Assembly: GCA_903772945.1 (NCBI GenBank)
Contig: CAICTM010000932.1
Location: forward strand, 1 to 42,383
From: Seminavis robusta
Taxonomy: Eukaryota > Bacillariophyta > Bacillariophyceae > Naviculales > Naviculaceae
Reading direction: 5' to 3'
Length of the DNA stretch: 42,383 nt
Position numbers and translations under genes: made by a program
In this document: piece after piece, positions 41,060 through 42,383 of the stretch
Position numbering within the stretch: position 1 is the stretch's first letter
How the letters are laid out: the number at the start of each line of letters is the position of its first letter
The notes under the pieces: generated by a model
Databases searched by the model: none
Told to the model about the DNA's origin: nothing
What the model saw: only the letters and a program-made list of their open reading frames with translations

Positions 41060-41749
41060 TCAGTCCAAAGCATCGTACTCTTCTTTGGGATCAGCAAGGA
41101 TGTCTGGAGGTTTGGCTTGGTCGGCTTGGAGGTGCCTGACTTGTATGGTCTCAATGCCAATGAAGCCATTGGCACATCATTCACTCAGGCTTGATCCTTA
41201 GATCCTGGACATGTGTGTCAGGGTCTCTTCAAAAGGATAATACCTGGTTTCAGCCTGTCCATTAGGATGGAAGAGGAACTGACGCTTGGAACTCTGTTTC
41301 TGGTTCCTGTAGCTGTTGCCTCTTCTTGGTGGCTTCTTCCTGAGGAATTGAATCCCCTACCCCCCTAGAAGGGTATCTTCCTCCACCACGACCACCTCTT
41401 CCTTGGAATCTCATGGTTGCCGTTGGTGTGGTAATGCACTCTTGTGCTTGCTTGTTCTTGGAACTAGCTTGTGTTCTTGTGTGGATACTCCTGAGGAAGG
41501 ATCTCACGACGGGCACTACTCTTGTAGTTGCCTGTAAAAGCTTCTTGTTGGCTGGATAGCCTTCTTTTTGGTCACTCTTGGTGCACCTGTGTGGTGGCTG
41601 GATAGCCTCTGTTGGTTCAACAGCTCACGTAATTCCAGAGGAACGTGGTTTTCTTGTGTGGAGCCTTGGGTAGTAGCGAACTGCCTCTGTCGGTCTCCTG
41701 TCTCTGCTTTCTTGCTGCAGGACCTTGTATTGATGTTAGATGAGTGCAC
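41060..41749 (-). pseudogene. Frameshifted relic with RGG-rich segment
   Basis: Minus-strand pieces in different frames follow one another. The first is MHSSNINTRSCSKKAE... to SFYRQLQE (41749-41516). The next frame holds MRFQGRGGRGGGRYPSRG (41516-41262). Overlapping this, shifted by one, is KRQFLFHPNGQAETRYYPFE then ETL (about 41296-41228). Last is ANGFIGIETIQVRHLQADQ then AKPPDILADPKEEYDALD, stopping at 41060-41062. Each piece looks protein-like but none connects without shifts. An RGG run followed by a polar domain would fit a gag or an RNA-binding protein. I cannot choose between them. Confidence 0.35.
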
Positions 41750-42383
41750 TGAGTGAGTTACACTGGTTGAAACACCTTTTTCGTTGAGTTTCAGGTCTCC
41801 GAGTTGTTACCGGGGATCTTGTGTTTTCACGTCACAATAGCAGGGAATACTCGAATCAACTATCTCACTCAATATCGGGAGTTAGACGCTTCCAAGAGTA
41901 GCCACAGTTCTGTCGTTGTGTTGCGCAACTTCCTCTCTATTGGTTGATGCCTTGCAACGTCCACAACGTCGATAGGTAGATCGGCACTGTTGGCTTTCGC
42001 TCGTCGTGATGTGACGTATCGAACTCCTGATTTCTCGCGGATGACGATATCTCACTGGATAAGAGCCCGTTCGCGATGGCGTCAGCTGGAAACCTTTTCA
42101 GTTTTTCTTCGCTTGATCTGTACGTGTACGTGTGCTTCCAGTTCGGCCGGAAACTGTTAGACGATGTTCCGTACTCGTACCTGTGACTGAAAATGGGATT
42201 TTCTTCCCGCGCGCACCTCTTTCCTGTTAGAGGCTTTTCGATGCTCTGATAGTGTAGGCTAGAGCCTGATTCTGTGCACCTCTTCTCTGTTGCAGTGTTA
42301 ACTCTCTTCAAGTCAATTGAACTTGATGTCTTTGACTTGGTTTACCTTGATATCATCTCGAGATCGGGTAGTAGTAACTCGAG
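41750..42383. other. No supported gene to the window end
   Basis: A 124-codon minus-strand ORF (41937-42311) has no recognisable domain. Nothing else was found. Confidence 0.35.

Noticed and set aside
1..42383. CRISPR array, IS element, operon or riboswitch
   Set aside because: Spliceosomal introns and targeting peptides show this is eukaryotic nuclear DNA. The tandem repeats found lack the spacer pattern of CRISPR.

Overview
The window looks like nuclear DNA of a photosynthetic stramenopile, most likely a pennate diatom. The evidence is: short GT-AG introns (78, 86, 88 and about 130 bases) in otherwise intron-poor genes; two proteins whose N-termini look like a signal peptide followed by a Phe-led transit peptide, the plastid-targeting style of diatoms; a decayed Ty1/copia element whose protease reads ELDSHADT; a GABA-B-receptor-like family C GPCR; and a conserved RGLE-motif protein, a family I recall from diatoms. 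No prokaryotic operon structure is present. The genus cannot be fixed from sequence alone.

Layout. 1-2440: decayed minus-strand copia remnant (gag, protease, start of integrase) cut by the window edge. 2892-3181: 51-base tandem repeat. 3694-4746: putative plastid TPR-like protein. About 4990-9240: a long gene-poor block of diverged, interspersed duplications. 10935-11723 (-): EF-hand protein. 12329-13789 (+): protein with a PD-(D/E)XK-like core. 14023-18042 (-): 1339-residue protein with a class III nucleotide cyclase domain lacking both metal-binding aspartates; a broken inverted copy of its N-terminal coding region lies at 18909-19090. 19675-20253 (-): RGLE protein. 20990-21540: structured repeats. 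22191-22661 (+): small putative mitochondrial coiled-coil protein, followed by a frameshifted minus-strand gene relic. 23486-25119 (+): class III aminotransferase with a C-terminal mini-exon. 25582-27181 (-): GT90 glycosyltransferase in two exons. 27314-27684 and 38302-38678: near-identical LINE 3' fragments. 27973-28995 (+): four-helix claudin-like membrane protein. 30656-30785: long palindrome. 31428-34376 (+): GABA-B-like receptor whose frame is broken in the loop before TM5. 35393-36601 (+): DXO/Rai1 decapping nuclease. 36941-38832: a second palindrome, tandem repeats and duplicated hairpins. 39152-40744 (+): zinc-binding, probably transposon-derived protein ending early. 41060-41749 (-): frameshifted relic.

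The genes do not form an obvious pathway. They mix membrane signalling (GPCR, pseudo-cyclase, EF-hand, tetraspan protein), secretory glycosylation (GT90), mitochondrial metabolism (aminotransferase) and RNA 5'-end quality control (DXO). Between them lies a high density of mobile-element relics and foldback DNA. The most unusual items are the metal-less cyclase with its inverted partial duplicate, the receptor frame break, the twin truncated LINE units, the two long palindromes and the uncharacterised nuclease-like protein.
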